The position numbers were made by a program, and so were the translations under genes. A DNA stretch of 24,737 nt, from NCBI GenBank assembly GCA_964598695.1, contig CAZRDB010000061.1:1-24737 (forward strand). The letters run 5' to 3'. Under the pieces are notes generated by a model, which worked only from the letters and a program-made list of their open reading frames with translations, had not been told where the DNA came from and ran no database searches. This DNA is from CAZRDB01 sp964598695 (GTDB lineage: Bacteria > Armatimonadota > Zipacnadia > UBA1398). Below, in pieces: positions 22,483-24,737 of this stretch (position 1 is its first letter; each line of letters starts with the position of its first letter).

Positions 22483-23859
22483 CTAGTTCCCCTGGAGCGA
22501 CGGGTCCTTGTCCGCGTCGACCGCCACGGTCGAGACGTTCACGACCCCAGTGCCGTCGGCGCTCGCGACGTACACCTCGAACTCGCCGCTCGGTGTCGCG
22601 CGCCACGCGACCTGGCTGCCGTCGGCACTGAGCGAGGGCGTGACATCGGGGGTGGGGGCATTCGAGACGTTGGCGAGCCCCGAACCGTCCGCACTGGCGA
22701 CGTAGATCTCCCAGTTGCCGCTCCGGCTGCTCGCCCAGGCGATCCGGGTCGCGCCGGCATCCAGCGAGGGGTACATGTCATCGCCCGCGTTGTTCGATAC
22801 GTTCGTGAGTCCCGAGCCGTCGGCGTTCGCGATGTAGATCTCGTTGGCGCCCAGGCGGGTGCTCTGCCAGGCCACGCGCGTACCGTCGCCGCTCAGCGAG
22901 GGCAGGTTGTCCTCTGCTGAGTTGTTTGAGATGTTGGTGGCGCCGGTTCCGTCGACGTTGGCAACGTAGATCTCATAGTTGCCGTCACGGTTGCTGACCC
23001 ACGCGACCTTGGCGCCGTCGGCGCTCAGCGAGGGCAGGCCGTCCCACGCGGCGTTGCTGGACACGTTCGTCAGCCCGGTGCCGTCGGCGTTGGCGACGTA
23101 GACCTCGTTGTCGCCATCGCGGTCGCTCATCCACGCGACCTTCGTGCCGTCCGCGCTCAGCGACGGACCGTCGTCGTACCCCGCGCTGTTCGAGACGTTC
23201 GCCAGGCCCGTGCCGGTGGTGTTCGCGATGTAGATCTCCAGGTTGCCGTCACGGTTGCTGACCCACGCGACCCGGCTCCCGTCCGAACTGAGCGCCGGGT
23301 ACTCGTCCGCCCCCGCGTCGTTCGAGACGTTGACGAGTCCCGTGCCGTCGGCCGTCGCGACGTAGATCTCGGCGTTGCCGTCGCGATCGGTGCGCCATGC
23401 GAGCCGCCTCCGCGCGAGCTCGGCATAGACGTCCGTCGTCACGCCGGCCGCGACGTCGGTCGTGATCCGAGTGCGTGCCACGACGGCGTCGTTCGCGGCC
23501 ACCGCCGCGACGGTGACCAGGCGCGCCGCGCCGGGCGGGACCCGGACGACCAGCTCCGTGGAGTTGCCCGGCACCTGGTCGCGCGCGATCTCGCCGACGA
23601 TCGGGGAGGCGATTCCCGCTCCGGTGACCGTGACGACGATCCGCTCGGTCTGTGAGGGGATCTCGCGAACCGAGACGGCGCCCTCCGTGGTGACGGTCTC
23701 GGGCGAAGACCACCGGACCCGAAAGCGGAGCGCGCCAGTCTCGCCGCTCGAGGCCGGCGTGCCCGCCGACGAGCAGCCTGTGGCGAGGGCGATCAGAAGG
23801 GCGAGGGTCGCGGCTCCCAGCAGCAGAGCAAGCCTGGGGCGCGACAAGTGATCTGTCAT
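22483..23859 (-). CDS. lipoprotein with seven-repeat PD40/TolB-like propeller
   Basis: This protein has 458 residues from ATG 23859; an in-frame GTG nine bases upstream is also possible. A lipoprotein signal ends in A-T-G-C (C29). Residues about 40-150 form a beta domain paralogous to the small lipoprotein downstream. From residue 153, seven consecutive units of 44 residues follow, the last shortened to 42. Each has the plan V-A-W-x-S-x-R-D-G-N-x-E-I-Y-V-A-N-A-D-G-T-G-L-x-N-V-S and ends P-S-L-S-A-D-G, the PD40 (WD40-like) blade pattern. The seven units should close a beta-propeller at the cell surface or in the periplasm, a binding rather than a catalytic module. It follows the PKD/Ig-like gene by 18 bases and is likely in one operon with it. 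Confidence 0.9.
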   Translation of the reverse strand: MTDHLSRPRLALLLGAATLALLIALATGCSSAGTPASSGETGALRFRVRWSSPETVTTEGAVSVREIPSQTERIVVTVTGAGIASPIVGEIARDQVPGNSTELVVRVPPGAARLVTVAAVAANDAVVARTRITTDVAAGVTTDVYAELARRRLAWRTDRDGNAEIYVATADGTGLVNVSNDAGADEYPALSSDGSRVAWVSNRDGNLEIYIANTTGTGLANVSNSAGYDDGPSLSADGTKVAWMSDRDGDNEVYVANADGTGLTNVSSNAAWDGLPSLSADGAKVAWVSNRDGNYEIYVANVDGTGATNISNNSAEDNLPSLSGDGTRVAWQSTRLGANEIYIANADGSGLTNVSNNAGDDMYPSLDAGATRIAWASSRSGNWEIYVASADGSGLANVSNAPTPDVTPSLSADGSQVAWRATPSGEFEVYVASADGTGVVNVSTVAVDADKDPSLQGN

Positions 23860-23877
23860 GGTCGGCACCCCGCTCCC

Positions 23878-24737
23878 CTACCAGATGATGACGTTCGTGT
23901 CGCTGACCGTGACGGTCCGGCTGGCGGAGGCGACCCCGCCCTTGCCGTCGGTCACGGTGCAGGTGATCGTGTAGGTCCCGGACTGCTGGGGCGCCGTCCA
24001 CGTCACGCTCGCTCCCGTTCCGGCGAAGCTCCCGCCGGTCGCTGTCCACCCGTAGACGAGCGGGTCGGAGTCGGGGTCGCTCGCGGTGACGGCGCAGGCG
24101 ACCGACTGGCCCGGCGCGTAGTCGACGCCGTTGCCGGGCGTCATGGTCGAGAGCCCCGGAGCCCGGTTGGGCTGGGTCACCAGTACCGTCACGACGCCGA
24201 CGGTTGCGCCGCCCCGGCCGTCGTCGACGGTGGTCAACAGACGGTAGCTCCCCGCCGTCAGCGGCGCGCGCCAGCTCACGATGTGCGGGTAGGCCGTCGC
24301 CGTGTAGACGCCGCCGGCGCCGCCGGCCCAGGTGTACGTGAGCGCATCGCCGTCCGTGTCGCGCGCCAGGCACGTCACGGTTGTGGCGGAGCCGACGGTG
24401 ACCTCGAACGGAGTCGCGTCCACCGTCGCGATCTGCGGCTGCTGGTTGCCCGGCGAGGCCACCTGGATCGAGACCGCGCCCGCGACCGCGCCACCGGCCG
24501 AGTCGGTCACGGTGACGACGACGAGGTAGTTGCCCGCGGTGGCCGGGGCCGTCCAGGTGGTCTGGGTCCCCGACGCCGGCGAGACACTGCCCCCGGAGGG
24601 AGCCGACCAGGCGTAGGTGAGCGTGCCGCCGTCGGTGTCGGCCGCGAGGCATCGGACGATCGACGTGCCGCCCGGCGCGACGGAGATCGGCCCGGCCGTG
24701 ACCGAGGCGATCTGCGGCAGGTGGTTGCCCGTGGTGC
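23878..24737 (-). CDS. PKD/Ig-like repeat surface protein, C-terminal part (partial)
   Basis: The frame is open from the right window edge to TAG at 23878-23880, giving about 286 residues, and it continues outside the window. It shows three similar beta-sandwich repeats of about 95 residues. Each starts near N-x-x-P-Q-I-A, has a C-x-A-x-D-x-D-G/S-D-x-L-x-Y-x-W core and a W-x-A-P segment, and ends V-x-D-x-x-G-G. This is the pattern of PKD or cadherin-like Ig-fold domains found in large exported adhesins and enzymes. The protein ends shortly after the last repeat in N-V-I-I-W, with no anchor or sorting domain. It is the first gene seen of the right-hand minus-strand set, 18 bases upstream of the PD40 lipoprotein. 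Confidence 0.85.
   Translation of the reverse strand, partial: TTGNHLPQIASVTAGPISVAPGGTSIVRCLAADTDGGTLTYAWSAPSGGSVSPASGTQTTWTAPATAGNYLVVVTVTDSAGGAVAGAVSIQVASPGNQQPQIATVDATPFEVTVGSATTVTCLARDTDGDALTYTWAGGAGGVYTATAYPHIVSWRAPLTAGSYRLLTTVDDGRGGATVGVVTVLVTQPNRAPGLSTMTPGNGVDYAPGQSVACAVTASDPDSDPLVYGWTATGGSFAGTGASVTWTAPQQSGTYTITCTVTDGKGGVASASRTVTVSDTNVIIW

Noticed and set aside
22483..23400. 132-base periodic repeats that could suggest a CRISPR or tandem-repeat locus
   Set aside because: The period is exactly 44 codons in an open frame with PD40 blades, with no short identical repeats or unique spacers.

Overview
The window is very GC-rich, densely coded DNA, almost certainly from an uncultured free-living bacterium. 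A 100-N scaffold gap suggests a metagenome assembly. The gene mix is two GH116-type glycosidases, a DUF6259-type putative glycosidase, a Tat-exported sulfatase, ROK and PocR-AraC regulators, a signal-peptide-bearing tricorn protease, and PD40 and PKD/Ig-like surface proteins. It recalls Armatimonadota or Planctomycetota-like glycan degraders. This placement rests on gene content only; no rRNA or other strong marker is present, and only the last 30 codons of serS are in view.

Layout. Positions 1-2160 (+): the serS tail, then two secreted helical proteins of unknown function, the second with its signal peptide separated by an apparent frameshift in a C8 run. A strong bidirectional terminator (2181-2206) separates these from a tandem pair of paralogous cytoplasmic GH116 enzymes on the minus strand (2233-7463). 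Divergent from the pair is a PocR-AraC regulator (7817-9022 +), with a 14-bp inverted repeat in the shared region. A repeat-bounded scaffold gap follows (9057-9413). Then come a uroporphyrinogen-decarboxylase-family protein (9583-10689 +) and the [FeFe]-hydrogenase maturation pair hydF-hydE (10997-13295 +). A Tat-exported sulfatase (minus) converges on hydE with a 4-bp stop overlap and is divergent from a ROK regulator (15020-16282 +). The ROK gene converges on the DUF6259 enzyme (minus, 16298-18466). The right end is a minus-strand series of exported proteins: a PKD/Ig-repeat protein (cut by the window edge), a seven-repeat PD40 lipoprotein, a small lipoprotein paralogous to that protein's N-terminal domain, and a tricorn-type protease.

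How they may work together. One regulator sits beside each glycan set: PocR-AraC beside the GH116 pair, and ROK beside the sulfatase and DUF6259 enzyme. This suggests inducible use of glycosides and possibly sulfated glycans, with outer-surface proteins and a periplasmic protease nearby. The hydF-hydE pair implies that an [FeFe]-hydrogenase and hydG lie elsewhere in the genome. No CRISPR array, transposase, prophage, tRNA or rRNA was recognised. Nothing here is a clear new defence or mobile system. The most noteworthy items are the divergent regulated GH116 duplication, the lipoprotein domain-sharing pair, the structured intergenic RNAs, and two probable sequence or assembly defects.
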